Numbered from the stretch's first letter, positions 16,699 through 26,960 are shown. The stretch is 64,000 nucleotides of DNA from an uncultured Sphingomonadaceae bacterium (GCA_947258815.1 CAMYJW010000030.1:248001-312000); one strand, 5' to 3'. Notes: generated by a model from the letters alone, not told the origin. A program made the numbers and translations.

Positions 16699-19421
16699 CA
16701 GAATTGTGTTCCCACGTTGAATGTGAAAGCTTTGGTATCGTCACCCTCGCGCTTGAGAATGACTTTCGAAAAGTCGATCCGGAACGGACCGAACGGCGAA
16801 TTCCAGTTCACCCCGACGCCAACCGACACACGCGGCTTCCAGGTATCTCCCAGAAACTCCTCGCGGAAGGCAAAACTGCTGCCAAGCGCCTGGTTGACGT
16901 TGGATGTAAGGCAGGCTGGCGGGTTGGGGTTTTCCTCGTTCGTGACATTCGAAGTCGCTGTCGCCACGCACACACCGTCCGCATCGAGTTCAGCTTCGTC
17001 GATCTGAGTGAACAGCGGATCGCCATCGCTGTTTCGCGTCGGCAGGAACACCCCGTCCGGCCCTGTATCGATCGTCTGCGGATTGCGAAGACCGAAGACC
17101 GCTCCGGCATCGACAAAGATCGATGGCCTCAGGCCCAGTTCGCGCGCGCCCGAACCCAGCGGAATTTCAAGCTCCGCTCTGGCAAGGTAATAAACCTTGC
17201 CGCCCAGCGCATCGTCCGTCGTCTGGTTGCGGTCTTCAGAGAGAGTTTCGCGAATGCCATCGCCGTCAAGATCGATATAGGGCCTGCGAATCACACGCGG
17301 CCCAACCCCGCGAATATCGAAGCCGCGCATCTGCGGTTCACCCAGATAGAAGCGGTCCGTCAACCGGACATCGTCAGTGCCGGTTAGCGGATCGCCACTG
17401 TTGTCGAGAGACTTGATCGCCCCGCCCTCGCCCTGCAGCGAGAAGATGAAACCGCCACCAACCGGGAAATATCGCGCGGCATTGGCGCGCACCCGCGCGT
17501 ATTTGACCGAACCGCCAAGCCCGGCAAAATCGCCGCTGATCGAGGCACGCAAGCCTTTGCTGGGCCGAATCCGGTTGTCCAGCTTGTCGTAAATCAGCGA
17601 AAGACCCAGAATCGAGCTGGTGCGCTTGCCGATTGCTTCGCAAAGATAGCGCCCGGCAAGGATCGGTTCGCAGGATTCCACGCCATCGCCATCGAGATCG
17701 AAGAAGAACTGATTGCGATCGAGAGTCACGTCGTCATAGTTGAGCGTATAACGCCCCACCGCGGTGAGATACTCGGTCAGCGGCAAGCCCGCGCGGATCT
17801 GGAAGCCGGTTGTCGCCTGTTCGTAAGTCCGGTCCCGATCCTGTGTCAGGAAGCGGAAACTGCTGTAATCGCGCCGGTAAATATCAACGCCCATCGAAAC
17901 GTTGCGATCGAACAGATATGGCTCTGTAAAGCTGGCCTCGACGCTTTTGGTATAGCGCGAATAGCTGCCCGAAAGGCCGATCGTCTGCCCGCGCCCACGA
18001 AAGTTGCGCTGACGCACCGACGCCTGGAAAATGAAGCTCTCGATACTGGAAAAACCGGCTGAAAGCTGGAGTTCACCGGTCGGGCGTTCTTCAACATTGG
18101 CTTCCAGCGCGATCCGGTCAGGCGCGCTGCCCGGCTTTTGTTCAACCTCGAACTTTTCCTGAAAATAACCCAGCGAGTTGATCCGGTTGGTGGACCGTTT
18201 CACTTGCAACGAATTGAACGCATCGCCCTCACCGAGACGAAATTCGCGGCGGATTACCTTGTCCTGCGTCAGCGTATTGCCGTTCACATCGATCTTCTCA
18301 ACATAAACGCGCGGCGCTTCTGCGATCACGAAAGTCAGACCCATTGTCAGGTCGTCCTTGCTGCGCTGATAGCGCGGACGCACATCGGCAAACGCATAGC
18401 CATAGGCGCCGGCGGCCTCGTTCAGACCCTCGATCGTGTCTTCGACAAGTTTCGCGTTATACCAGTCGCCCTCTTTCATCGAAAGCCGCGCGGTCAGCGT
18501 TTCACTGTCAAAATCGCGCAATTCGCTGTTCACTTCGATCGGGCCGAATTTGTAGCGCTCGCCTTCCTCAACCACATAAGTGATGATGAAATCGCGCTTG
18601 TCAGGCGTCAGTTCGGCAACGGCGGAAACGACCCGGAAATCGGCATAACCTTCGGTCAGATAAAACTGGCGCAGCTTTTGCTGGTCGAAAGCCAGCCGGT
18701 CGGGATCGTAGCTGGTGCTGGAACTGAACAGCCGGAATGCGCGCGCCTGCTTCGTCACCATCTCGTCGCGCAGATCGCCATCGGAAAACTTCTCGTTGCC
18801 GATGATGTTGATCTGGCGAACCTTCGATTTGTCGCCCTCGGTGATCTCGAACACGATATCGACGCGGTTCTGCGCCAGCATCACCATCTTGGGCTCAACC
18901 GTCGCGGCATAGCGGCCCTGCCGCTTATACAGCTCGATAATGCGGGAAACATCGGCGCGCACTTTTGAGCGCGTGAAAATCTGGCGCGGAGCGACCTTGA
19001 TCTCGGGATAGATCTTGTCGTCTTTCAGACGCTTGTTGCCTTCCAGCACGATACGGTTGACGACCGGGTTTTCCTGAACCTCGATTGTCACGACGCCGGT
19101 TTCGTTGCGCACCTGCACGTTGGCGAAAAGCTCTGTCGCGTAAAGATCCTTCAGCGCCTGATCGGCGAGGGCGCTTGAATAGTCCTGCCCGGCCCGCATC
19201 TGGATATACGAAAGGATGGTGAGCGGCTCCAGCCGCTGATTGCCCAGAACCCTGATCGATTTGATCTTTTCGGTAACAGGCGCAGTGACCTCTGCATCGG
19301 CTCCATCGGCAGCGGCGGTTTCCTGTGCGAGAGCCGCGACCGGCACACCGGCCAGAATCGTGGTTCCCAGAAGCGCCACGGCCAAATGCGACGCGCGGGC
19401 TGCATCAAAGCTGCGAACCAT
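16698..19421 (-). CDS. bamA: BamA, outer-membrane protein assembly factor
   Basis: A 907-residue Omp85 protein. It has a signal peptide ending near VAALAQ (about residue 32), a series of POTRA domains beginning with IRVLGNQRLEPLTI, and a C-terminal 16-strand barrel that ends in an aromatic beta-signal (FTFNVGTQF). It inserts beta-barrel proteins into the outer membrane. It sits between rseP and ompH. A Cys-containing loop near residue 840 (CVATATS to PPACLTS) might form a surface disulfide. Confidence 0.97.
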   Translation of the reverse strand: MVRSFDAARASHLAVALLGTTILAGVPVAALAQETAAADGADAEVTAPVTEKIKSIRVLGNQRLEPLTILSYIQMRAGQDYSSALADQALKDLYATELFANVQVRNETGVVTIEVQENPVVNRIVLEGNKRLKDDKIYPEIKVAPRQIFTRSKVRADVSRIIELYKRQGRYAATVEPKMVMLAQNRVDIVFEITEGDKSKVRQINIIGNEKFSDGDLRDEMVTKQARAFRLFSSSTSYDPDRLAFDQQKLRQFYLTEGYADFRVVSAVAELTPDKRDFIITYVVEEGERYKFGPIEVNSELRDFDSETLTARLSMKEGDWYNAKLVEDTIEGLNEAAGAYGYAFADVRPRYQRSKDDLTMGLTFVIAEAPRVYVEKIDVNGNTLTQDKVIRREFRLGEGDAFNSLQVKRSTNRINSLGYFQEKFEVEQKPGSAPDRIALEANVEERPTGELQLSAGFSSIESFIFQASVRQRNFRGRGQTIGLSGSYSRYTKSVEASFTEPYLFDRNVSMGVDIYRRDYSSFRFLTQDRDRTYEQATTGFQIRAGLPLTEYLTAVGRYTLNYDDVTLDRNQFFFDLDGDGVESCEPILAGRYLCEAIGKRTSSILGLSLIYDKLDNRIRPSKGLRASISGDFAGLGGSVKYARVRANAARYFPVGGGFIFSLQGEGGAIKSLDNSGDPLTGTDDVRLTDRFYLGEPQMRGFDIRGVGPRVIRRPYIDLDGDGIRETLSEDRNQTTDDALGGKVYYLARAELEIPLGSGARELGLRPSIFVDAGAVFGLRNPQTIDTGPDGVFLPTRNSDGDPLFTQIDEAELDADGVCVATATSNVTNEENPNPPACLTSNVNQALGSSFAFREEFLGDTWKPRVSVGVGVNWNSPFGPFRIDFSKVILKREGDDTKAFTFNVGTQF

Positions 19422-19572
19422 TTACCATCCCATCCTAAACTACGCCAACTTCGTCATTCCAGCCCGAACCAATGCGCGGAACCGGATCAATCGCAGCCCT
19501 CTGCCCGATGGGCGGCACCCAATCAAGCAGACAATCGGGCCGCACCCCTTATCGCAAGCCAAACCTCCCCGG

Positions 19573-20691
19573 CTATCCCCCGAAAAACGGCAGCGACACC
19601 AGATCGTTGAACGTAACGATCAGCATCAGTGCAAGAACAAGGGCCATTCCCGTGCGAAACGCCCATTCCTGACTGCGCGCACCCAGCGGCTTCCTGCGCA
19701 CCGCTTCGGCCGCATAGAAAGCCAGGTGCCCGCCATCGAGCGCGGGGATTGGCAGGAGGTTGATGAATGCCAAGTTAATTGAGATCAGCGCCGCAAAGCT
19801 GACGAATGCAGACCAGCCCAGGCTGAACTGCTCGCCCGAATACTTGGCAATCTTGATCGGCCCGCCCAGTTCCTTGACCGAACGTTCGCCTGAGAAAATC
19901 TGGCCAATTCCGGTGACCATCATGCGCATGATCGCAAGGCTTTGCTCAACGCCCAGCGTTACCGCATCCAGCACGCCAACCTCAACGATTTCAGCCTTGC
20001 CCGCGCCGATACCCAGCCGACCGATCCGGGCTTCATTGCCGAACCTGTCGGTTTCCACCTGCAGCGCGATCGTCACCGGAACGGTCAGCTCCTCACCATC
20101 GCGCGACACGGTGATGTCGACAGTCCGCCCCGGAAACGGGACGATCAGTTCGGGAATATCGGTGAAACTGGCGACGGCATTGTCATCGACCCTGAGAATT
20201 TTATCGTCGATTTTCAGGCCTGCCGCCTGCGCCGCCGAATTTTCGGAAAATTCGGCGATCTCGGTTGATGCGACAACTTTGCCATAAGCAAGATTGAAGG
20301 CCGCGAAGATCGCCACCGCGAATATCAGATTGGTCAGTGGTCCGGCGAGCACGATCAGCGCACGCTGCCAGAGCGGCTGCACGTGGAACGTCTGCGCACG
20401 CTCTTCATCGGTCAGTCCGTCGTCGGGCGACTGATCGGGCATGCTGACCGCGTTCATGTCTCCGGCGAACTGCACATAGCCGCCCAGCGGCAACGCCGAC
20501 AGCTTCCATCGCGTGCCCCGCCGGTCGGTCCATCCGGCCAGTTCCTTGCCGAAGCCAACCGAGAACGCTTCCGCCTTCACGCCAAACCAGCGACCAACCA
20601 GATAGTGGCCCAGTTCATGGATCACGACGAGCGGCCCAAGCAACAACAGAAACGCAAACAGCGTTAACAGAAGCGATGGCGATTCAAGCAC
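19573..20691 (-). CDS. rseP: RseP/RIP zinc metalloprotease (site-2 protease family)
   Basis: A 372-residue intramembrane protease. The zinc motif HELGH lies in the first helix (about residues 25-29), a PDZ domain occupies about 120-215, and the C-terminal NLLPIPALDGG motif supplies the third ligand. It cleaves membrane-bound anti-sigma factors and signal peptides. The start is a GTG at 20691, one base after the dxr stop. The gene is translationally close to dxr in the cdsA-dxr-rseP-bamA run. Confidence 0.95.
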   Translation of the reverse strand: MLESPSLLLTLFAFLLLLGPLVVIHELGHYLVGRWFGVKAEAFSVGFGKELAGWTDRRGTRWKLSALPLGGYVQFAGDMNAVSMPDQSPDDGLTDEERAQTFHVQPLWQRALIVLAGPLTNLIFAVAIFAAFNLAYGKVVASTEIAEFSENSAAQAAGLKIDDKILRVDDNAVASFTDIPELIVPFPGRTVDITVSRDGEELTVPVTIALQVETDRFGNEARIGRLGIGAGKAEIVEVGVLDAVTLGVEQSLAIMRMMVTGIGQIFSGERSVKELGGPIKIAKYSGEQFSLGWSAFVSFAALISINLAFINLLPIPALDGGHLAFYAAEAVRRKPLGARSQEWAFRTGMALVLALMLIVTFNDLVSLPFFGG

Positions 20692-20692
20692 T

Positions 20693-21850
20693 TCAGGCAG
20701 TCTCCATCAGCATATGAGCGCAGTCTCGCGCTTCGGCATCGACCATCAGCACATCGTCAAGCGAAGCGGGTTTTGCGGGCGAATAGCGGGACAGCACATT
20801 CTCGACATGTGCAACGATCCGGGTGAACCCGATCTGACTATCCAGAAACGCAGCCACCGCCACTTCGTTTGCGGCGTTGAGCACGGCGGGCATCGCGCCG
20901 CCTGCTTCTGCCGCCTGCCGCGCAAGCCGGGTTGCGGGAAAGCGCCGTTCATCCGGCTGTTCGAACGTCAGTTCGCCAATTTTCGCGAGGTCAAGCGAAT
21001 CGCAAACGGTTTCCATACGTCCGGGCCAGGCAAGCGTTGAGGCAATCGGCACACGCATATCGGACTGGCCAAGCTGGGCAAGCGTCGAACCGTCGGCAAA
21101 TTCCACCATCGAATGCACCACGGATTGCGGATGAACGATGATCGTCAGTTTGTCGAGACCAACGGGAAACAGGTGGTGCGCCTCTATCAGTTCAAGGCCC
21201 TTGTTCATCATCGTGGCCGAATCGACGCTGATCTTGGCGCCCATGTCCCAGTTGGGGTGACGCACCGCCTGTTGCGGCGTCGCCGTTTCCAGTTGCCCGG
21301 CACTCCACTCGCGAAACGGACCGCCGCTGGCCGTCAACGTTATCTTGCGAACATCGCACAGATCGTTCCCGGCAAGGCACTGAAAGATCGCGTTATGCTC
21401 TGAATCGACCGGAAGCAGCGTCGCGCCGTGTTTCGTTACCGCCGCAGTCATCACATCGCCGGCCGAAACCAGCGCTTCCTTGTTGGCAAGCGCCACGGTT
21501 CCGCCTTGCTCGATCGCCGCCATGGTCGGCGCCAGACCGGCACAGCCGACAATCGCCGCAATCGTCAGCGCCGCGCCCCGCCCCGCCGCTTCAAGCAACG
21601 CCTGCGTGCCACCGGCGGTTTCGATTGCGGTTCCTGCCAGCGCATCGCGCAGTTCGGGCAACTTTGCCTCGTCGGCAAGCACTGCCACTTCGGGCTGGAA
21701 CTCACGCGCCAGCTTTGCCAGCTCTGCGGCGTTGCCATTGGCGGTCAGCGCCACCACGCGCCAGTGTTCACGATCGCGCCGGATCAGATCGAGCGTGGAC
21801 GAGCCAACGGATCCGGTCGCGCCCAGAATAGAAATCGAACGCGGCGTCAC
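20693..21850 (-). CDS. dxr: Dxr, 1-deoxy-D-xylulose 5-phosphate reductoisomerase
   Basis: A 385-residue enzyme of the MEP isoprenoid pathway. It has the NADPH-binding GATGSVGSSTLDL right at the N-terminus and the substrate/metal region MNKGLELIEAHHLF. I chose the GTG at 21850, which overlaps the cdsA stop (GTGA). The longer open frame is only read-through of cdsA sequence in another frame. It makes 2-C-methyl-D-erythritol 4-phosphate. Confidence 0.96.
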   Translation of the reverse strand: MTPRSISILGATGSVGSSTLDLIRRDREHWRVVALTANGNAAELAKLAREFQPEVAVLADEAKLPELRDALAGTAIETAGGTQALLEAAGRGAALTIAAIVGCAGLAPTMAAIEQGGTVALANKEALVSAGDVMTAAVTKHGATLLPVDSEHNAIFQCLAGNDLCDVRKITLTASGGPFREWSAGQLETATPQQAVRHPNWDMGAKISVDSATMMNKGLELIEAHHLFPVGLDKLTIIVHPQSVVHSMVEFADGSTLAQLGQSDMRVPIASTLAWPGRMETVCDSLDLAKIGELTFEQPDERRFPATRLARQAAEAGGAMPAVLNAANEVAVAAFLDSQIGFTRIVAHVENVLSRYSPAKPASLDDVLMVDAEARDCAHMLMETA

Positions 21851-22581
21851 AGCGCACCTGTCGGGCGCGCGACCAGAAAGACAAGACCCAGCACGACGAG
21901 CACCAATAGCAGACCGTCCAGCCTGTCGAACAGCCCGCCATGGCCTGGAAGCAGATTGCCCGAATCCTTGACCCCCGCACGCCGCTTCATCCAGCTTTCG
22001 AAGAAATCGCCTGCCTGTGCGATCACGGCCAGCAATGCGCCCAGCACAAATCCGGTTCCCAGCGCCGGCCAGATCGAACTGCTTTCGTTTCCGGTCGCCA
22101 TGGCCGAGGCAGCAGCGGCGATAAAGGCAAGCGCTCCGCCTCCCAGCAATCCCGCAGCCAGCATTCCGCCGCACAGCCCGGCCCAGGTTTTCGAAGGGCT
22201 GACAGACGGTGCAATCTTCGGGCCGCCGATCAGCCTGCCCGCGAAATAAGCGCCGACATCGGTCACGATAACCCCGCCGACAACGATCAGAACCCACAGA
22301 AAGCCCGGCTCAAAATCCCGCAAGGTCAGCAGCATTGCCGCCGCGATGCCGCAATAGATCGCACCGCCCGCGCGCCAAAGCGTGCGCGTTGTCCCCGGTG
22401 GAAACATCAGCAGACACAGCGCGCTCCATTCAAACCACACCCCCGCGCCGACCAGCAACACGAACACCATCCACCACATGCCGCCCAGCCACAGCGCCGT
22501 GCCCGACACAAACAGCATGATAACGGCCGTAACAGTGCGCGTGACCAGATCGGAGCGCCCGCGCGGTTCAGCGTCCGCCAT
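21847..22581 (-). CDS. cdsA: CdsA, phosphatidate cytidylyltransferase
   Basis: A 244-residue polytopic membrane enzyme. The C-terminal signature KRRAGVKDSGNLLPGHGGLF, followed by DRLDG, is the CDP-diglyceride synthetase motif. It makes CDP-diacylglycerol, the precursor used by pssA further along the window. I preferred the ATG at 22581 (GGGAGC upstream, 14-bp overlap with uppS) to the one at 22611. Confidence 0.95.
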   Translation of the reverse strand: MADAEPRGRSDLVTRTVTAVIMLFVSGTALWLGGMWWMVFVLLVGAGVWFEWSALCLLMFPPGTTRTLWRAGGAIYCGIAAAMLLTLRDFEPGFLWVLIVVGGVIVTDVGAYFAGRLIGGPKIAPSVSPSKTWAGLCGGMLAAGLLGGGALAFIAAAASAMATGNESSSIWPALGTGFVLGALLAVIAQAGDFFESWMKRRAGVKDSGNLLPGHGGLFDRLDGLLLVLVVLGLVFLVARPTGAL

Positions 22582-23254
22582 AGCGACGCTCCCGGCCCGA
22601 AAATTCCTCAAGCGCCTGCTTCAGGTGATCGGCGGTGAAATCCGGCCACAGCACATCGGTGAAATAGAGTTCGGCATAAGCGGCCTGCCACAACAGGAAA
22701 TTCGACAGGCGCACTTCGCCCGATGTGCGGATCAGAAGATCCAGCGGCGGCAATTCAGCAGTATCGAGATGCGCCTCAATCGAATCGGCGGTAATCGCCC
22801 CGGCCTGCGCGGCCCGTGCGGCGGCGCGCGCGATCTCATCGAGCGATCCATAATTGAGCGCAACTGCCAGAATGGTGCCGGAATTGCCCGCCGTGCGCGC
22901 CAGCGCATCTTCAATCAGTTTCACAACATCGGCTGAAAATGCTTTGTAATCACCGATAATTCTAAGGCGAATGTCATTTTCCGCCATTTCTTCGAGATCG
23001 CTGATGATGAATTTCTTCATCAGCCCCATCAGGTCTGACACTTCCTCTTCAGGGCGCTGCCAGTTCTCGGTGGAAAAGGCATAAATGGTCAGCGCTTCAA
23101 GGCCAAACTCGCGCGCGCCGCGCACCAGCCGACGCACCGCCTCAACCCCGCGTTGATGACCAACCGCGCGCGGCAACATCCGCTTTTTGGCCCAACGGCC
23201 ATTGCCATCCATGATGATCGCGACATGTTTCGCAGAGGCGGCGGGCATGTTCAT
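22568..23254 (-). CDS. uppS: UppS, undecaprenyl diphosphate synthase
   Basis: A 228-residue cis-prenyltransferase. It has the catalytic MDGNGRWAKKR near residue 15, TIYAFSTENW, and the C-terminal DLLIRTSGEVRLSNFLLWQ. It condenses isopentenyl units to the C55 carrier for peptidoglycan and glycan synthesis. It lies between frr and cdsA in the conserved order frr-uppS-cdsA-dxr. Confidence 0.97.
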   Translation of the reverse strand: MNMPAASAKHVAIIMDGNGRWAKKRMLPRAVGHQRGVEAVRRLVRGAREFGLEALTIYAFSTENWQRPEEEVSDLMGLMKKFIISDLEEMAENDIRLRIIGDYKAFSADVVKLIEDALARTAGNSGTILAVALNYGSLDEIARAAARAAQAGAITADSIEAHLDTAELPPLDLLIRTSGEVRLSNFLLWQAAYAELYFTDVLWPDFTADHLKQALEEFSGRERRYGGR

Positions 23255-23324
23255 GCGCTTGCAAATCGTCCGTTCGTTTCGAAATCCGCCCGCGCACCAG
23301 CGCCGCCATCATGGCTGCCTGAAT

Positions 23325-23882
23325 TCACTGGCTGAGGATGTCCTTTTCCTTGCGCGCAAGCTCTTCATCGACATGGGCAATCTGCGCGTCGGTCAGCTTC
23401 TGGACTTCGCCTTCAAGCCGCTTGCGATCGTCTTCCGAGATTTCTTTCTTGTTCTCATCGGCCTTGATCGCCTCGTTGCCGTCACGCCTCACGTTGCGGA
23501 TCGCTATGCGCGCCTTCTCGGCATACTGTCCGGCCAGTTTCGCCAGTTCCTTGCGGCGTTCCTCGGTCAGATCGGGGATTGGCAGACGCAAGGTGTTGCC
23601 ATCGTTGATCGGGTTAAGACCAAGCCCGGCAGCGCGGATCGCCTTTTCAACCGGCTGGATATTGGACTTGTCCCACACCTGCACCGTCAGCATGCGCGGC
23701 TCCGGCGCGGACACCGTGGCCACCTGATTAAGCGGCATCTGCGATCCGTACACCTCAACGACCACCGGATCGAGCAGCGTCGTGTTGGCCCGGCCCGTTC
23801 GAAGGCCAGATAGATCGCCCTTGAACGATTCGAGCGCGCCGTTCATCCGGCGCTCCAGATCGGCCTTGTCAAACTTGGCCAT
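23325..23882 (-). CDS. frr: Frr, ribosome recycling factor
   Basis: A 185-residue protein, the standard RRF length. It has RRMNGALESFKGDLSGLRTG near the N-terminus and the conserved NDGNTLRLPIPDLTEERRKE block. It splits post-termination ribosomes with EF-G. I chose the ATG at 23882, preceded by a strong GGAGGAGG. The gene starts 2 bp after the pyrH stop. Confidence 0.97.
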   Translation of the reverse strand: MAKFDKADLERRMNGALESFKGDLSGLRTGRANTTLLDPVVVEVYGSQMPLNQVATVSAPEPRMLTVQVWDKSNIQPVEKAIRAAGLGLNPINDGNTLRLPIPDLTEERRKELAKLAGQYAEKARIAIRNVRRDGNEAIKADENKKEISEDDRKRLEGEVQKLTDAQIAHVDEELARKEKDILSQ

Positions 23883-23884
23883 TA

Positions 23885-24607
23885 TCAAGCCTCCTCCTGC
23901 ACTATTGTCTGGGTGCCTTCTCCTGCAAGAATGCGCGCCAGATTGCCACGCTCCTTGATCGAGAAGACGACGATGGGAATGGCATTTTCGCGACACAAGG
24001 CAACCGCCGTTGCGTCCATGACCTTCAGGTTTTTTGTAAGAACCGTGTCATAAGATACCGTTTCATAATGTTTTGCATCAGGGTGTGTCTTGGGATCAGC
24101 ATCATACACCCCATCAACACTGGTGCCCTTGAGCAGCGCATCGCAACCCATTTCCGCCGCGCGAAGCGCCGCGCCGGTATCGGTGGTGAAAAATGGATTG
24201 CCGGTGCCTGCGGCGAAGATAACAACCCGCTCTTTCTCAAGATGGCGGGTCGCACGACGGCGAATATAGGGTTCGCACACAGTCGCCATCGGAATTGCCG
24301 ATTGCACCCGTGTGGGCACGCCCAGCTGTTCCAGAGCGTTTTGCATGGCGAGCGCATTCATCACCGTCGCCAGCATGCCCATATAATCGCCGGTGGTGCG
24401 GTCCAGCCCCTTGGCAGCGCCGGCCAGCCCGCGAAAGATATTGCCCCCGCCGATCACCAGGCAAATCTCAAGCCCGGTTTCGCGCGCCGCTTTTACTTCG
24501 GCGGCAAGATCGGCCACAAATTCAGGATCGATCCCGTATTGCTGGTTTCCCATCAGGACTTCGCCCGACAGCTTGAGCAGAATACGCTTGAATTTGGGCA
24601 GGCTCAT
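23885..24607 (-). CDS. pyrH: PyrH, UMP kinase
   Basis: A 240-residue amino-acid-kinase-fold enzyme. It has [24 protein letters not shown] and the C-terminal [20 protein letters not shown] / [10 protein letters not shown] motifs of bacterial UMP kinase. It phosphorylates UMP to UDP. It lies two bases before frr and after a probable attenuating hairpin downstream of tsf. Confidence 0.97.
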   Translation of the reverse strand: MSLPKFKRILLKLSGEVLMGNQQYGIDPEFVADLAAEVKAARETGLEICLVIGGGNIFRGLAGAAKGLDRTTGDYMGMLATVMNALAMQNALEQLGVPTRVQSAIPMATVCEPYIRRRATRHLEKERVVIFAAGTGNPFFTTDTGAALRAAEMGCDALLKGTSVDGVYDADPKTHPDAKHYETVSYDTVLTKNLKVMDATAVALCRENAIPIVVFSIKERGNLARILAGEGTQTIVQEEA

Positions 24608-24694
24608 AAGACCTTCGATTTGAAAGTATTGCGGGAGTGCGCGGCCCTTATAGCCGCATGCATGGCGCTGCCAAGTGCCGGGGTGGCAGACAGC

Positions 24695-24744
24695 AAAATC
24701 CCCGCACCGACATGGCCGGAAACCGGCCAGCCAGCGCGGGGATT
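24695..24744 (-). terminator. Hairpin after tsf, probable terminator or attenuator
   Basis: On the minus strand, AATCCCCGC at the 5' side pairs with GCGGGGATT at the 3' side, enclosing a second small GGCCGG/CCGGCC stem. Only four T follow. It lies between tsf and pyrH and may partly end the rpsB-tsf transcript. Confidence 0.5.
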
Positions 24745-24775
24745 GAATTGCTCAGAGTTGCCTGAAAAGGCCGGT

Positions 24776-25699
24776 TCAGCCCTGAACGGCAGCGGCGACT
24801 TCGGCTGCGAAATCGCTTTCTTCCTTCTCGATGCCTTCGCCAAGCTGGAAGCGCACGAAATCCTTGAGGACAATCGCGGAACCCGCATCCTTGCCCGCCT
24901 GCTCAACAACCTTGGCGATCGGCGTCTTGTTGTCCATCACGAACAACTGGCTGAGCAGCGCGTTTTCCTTGGCGAACTTGGCAATCGCGCCATCGACCAT
25001 CTTTTCCTGCACGTTTTCCGGCTTGCCGCTTTCGGCTGCCTTTTCCGCCGCAATCTTGCGCTCGCGCGCGATCAGTTCGGGATCGAGACTATCGGCATCA
25101 AGCGCCTGCGGGAAAGCCGCGGCGATGTGCATCGCAATCTGCTTGCCCAGCGGTTCGAGCACATCGGCGCCCGCTTCGCTTTCAAGCGCAACAAGCACAC
25201 CGATCTTGCCAAGGTTAGGCGCAGCGGCATTATGCATATAGGGCACGACGATTCCGTTGCTGACCGAAACGCTCTTCATCCGGCGCACGTTCTGGTTCTC
25301 GCCAATCGTCGCGATGTTGTTCGTCAGCACCTCGGCGACCGATTTTCCATCGGCATAAGCCGCGTTCTTGAGCGCTTCGATATCGTCGCTGTCCGCCGAA
25401 AGCGCGACTTGCGTGACCGTGCGCACAAAATCCTGGAACTGATCGTTCTTGGCAACGAAATCGGTTTCCGAATTCACTTCAACCGCAACGCCGCGCGTGC
25501 CCGAAACGGCAACGCCAACCAGCCCTTCGGCGGCCGTGCGGCTCGATTTCTTCTGCGCCGCGGCCAATCCTTTGGCACGCAGCATATCGACGGCCGCTTC
25601 AAGATCGCCATCGGTTTCGGCAAGCGCGTTCTTGCAATCCATCATTCCGGCGCCGGTGCGCTCGCGCAGGTTTTTCACGTCAGCAGCTGTATAAGCCAT
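24776..25699 (-). CDS. tsf: Tsf, translation elongation factor Ts
   Basis: A 307-residue protein with the EF-Ts signatures [19 protein letters not shown] near the N-terminus and [15 protein letters not shown]. It regenerates EF-Tu-GTP. I chose the ATG at 25699. The longer open frame lies across the tsf-rpsB gap and has no ribosome site. It follows rpsB, the universal pairing. Confidence 0.97.
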   Translation of the reverse strand: MAYTAADVKNLRERTGAGMMDCKNALAETDGDLEAAVDMLRAKGLAAAQKKSSRTAAEGLVGVAVSGTRGVAVEVNSETDFVAKNDQFQDFVRTVTQVALSADSDDIEALKNAAYADGKSVAEVLTNNIATIGENQNVRRMKSVSVSNGIVVPYMHNAAAPNLGKIGVLVALESEAGADVLEPLGKQIAMHIAAAFPQALDADSLDPELIARERKIAAEKAAESGKPENVQEKMVDGAIAKFAKENALLSQLFVMDNKTPIAKVVEQAGKDAGSAIVLKDFVRFQLGEGIEKEESDFAAEVAAAVQG

Positions 25700-25781
25700 C
25701 GCGTATTTCCTCTTGCATAACTGTGGTGCGCCCCGCAGCGCATGGCCACGGGACGCGACATTTTCATGACAGCAAACCGTT

Positions 25782-26609
25782 TCAGGCCTGCGCGGCGCCT
25801 TCCGCAGCAGCTTCGGCAGCGGGTTCAGCCGGTGCTTCGGCCGCAGCTTCAGGAGCAACTTCAACGGCCGGTTCGGCCGCAGGCTCGTCCAGCGCGCCCA
25901 TATCAACGCCAGAGTCGTTCATGGCGCCCTGTCCGCCCTTGGTCGCGGCTGCGCTGATCGCATCGCAATAAAGACGAACCGCACGGCTGGCATCGTCGTT
26001 TCCGGGAACCGGGAACGCGATACCATGCGGGTTTACGTTGGTATCCAACACCGCAACCACCGGGATACCAAGCACGTTGGCTTCCTTGATCGCCAGCTCT
26101 TCCTTGTTGGCATCGATCACGAACATCACATCGGGAATGCCGCCCATGTCGCGAATACCGCCCAGCGAAAGTTCCAGCTTGTCCCGCTCACGCGTGAGCT
26201 GAAGAACTTCCTTCTTCGTCAGGCCCGCCGTGTCGCCCGAAAGCTGTTCTTCCAGCGTTTTGAAGCGCTTGATCGACTGCGAAATCGTTTTCCAGTTGGT
26301 GAGCATGCCGCCCAGCCAGCGGTGATTGACGAAATGCTGACCGCACGCGCGCGCCGCTTCGGCGATTGGCTGCTGCGCCTGACGCTTGGTGCCGACGAAC
26401 AGCACTTTGCCGCCCGCCTGAACCGTGGCCGAAACGAAATCGAGCGCGCGGGCAAACAGCGGAACCGTCTGCGACAGATCAATAATATGAACACCGTTGC
26501 GGGCGCCGAAGATATACGGCTTCATCCGCGGATTCCAGCGGTGGGTCTGGTGGCCAAAGTGTGCACCAACCTCAATCAGTTGCTGCATGGAGACGGTAGG
26601 AGCCGCCAT
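25782..26609 (-). CDS. rpsB: Ribosomal protein S2 with an Ala/Glu-rich C-terminal tail
   Basis: A 275-residue S2 of the 30S subunit. It has [20 protein letters not shown] near the N-terminus and RNGVHIIDL. The last ~40 residues are a low-complexity Ala/Glu/Pro tail beyond the usual S2 core. I chose the ATG at 26609. It is the first gene of the rpsB-tsf-pyrH-frr run. The promoter must lie in the 26610-26900 gap, which otherwise shows no gene. Confidence 0.96.
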   Translation of the reverse strand: MAAPTVSMQQLIEVGAHFGHQTHRWNPRMKPYIFGARNGVHIIDLSQTVPLFARALDFVSATVQAGGKVLFVGTKRQAQQPIAEAARACGQHFVNHRWLGGMLTNWKTISQSIKRFKTLEEQLSGDTAGLTKKEVLQLTRERDKLELSLGGIRDMGGIPDVMFVIDANKEELAIKEANVLGIPVVAVLDTNVNPHGIAFPVPGNDDASRAVRLYCDAISAAATKGGQGAMNDSGVDMGALDEPAAEPAVEVAPEAAAEAPAEPAAEAAAEGAAQA

Positions 26610-26909
26610 AAGAAATTCCTTTCCGGTTATGCCTCTGGAAAGCGCAGGACCGTGCGGATCATTCCGCTGCGGCACCGGTGTGAGGTGCTTTCCATGTGGA
26701 TTTGCCGCCAGAAAAGCCGCCCACATTGAGCTGCTTCCTGCCGACGAGTCGGGCGCTTAGCCGGGAACCACGCGGAAATCCAGTCTCAATTCGCATTTCT
26801 GTTGTGCATGCATGGTTGCAGCGGAACGCACCCGGAAATTTCAGACGTGCAAATACCTTCGCATTGGACCGTTGAACGAGAACGCTGAAAATTTCCGCTT
26901 GACGCGACG

Positions 26910-26924
26910 GAACATTTAGTGAAC
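26910..26924 (+). promoter_or_regulatory. LexA (SOS) box 1, GAAC-N7-GAAC
   Basis: The 15-mer GAACATTTAGTGAAC is an exact reverse complement of GTTC-N7-GTTC, the direct-repeat site recognised by alphaproteobacterial LexA. A TTGACG (26899-26904) just upstream could be the -35 of the promoter for the gene at 27017, so LexA bound here would block it. Confidence 0.8.
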
Positions 26925-26936
26925 ATCGGCCAATAA

Positions 26937-26951
26937 GAACATTATTAGAAC
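26937..26951 (+). promoter_or_regulatory. LexA (SOS) box 2, GAAC-N7-GAAC
   Basis: GAACATTATTAGAAC is a second exact match to the alphaproteobacterial LexA site, 27 bases after the first and on the same strand. Two exact sites this close are unlikely by chance and point to tight SOS control of the gene that starts at 27017. Confidence 0.8.
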
Positions 26952-26960
26952 AAAGATCAG

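Noticed and set aside
24068..25720. 550-codon open frame on the + strand
   Set aside because: It is antisense to pyrH and tsf, which have clear family motifs; high-GC codon bias opens the opposite frame.
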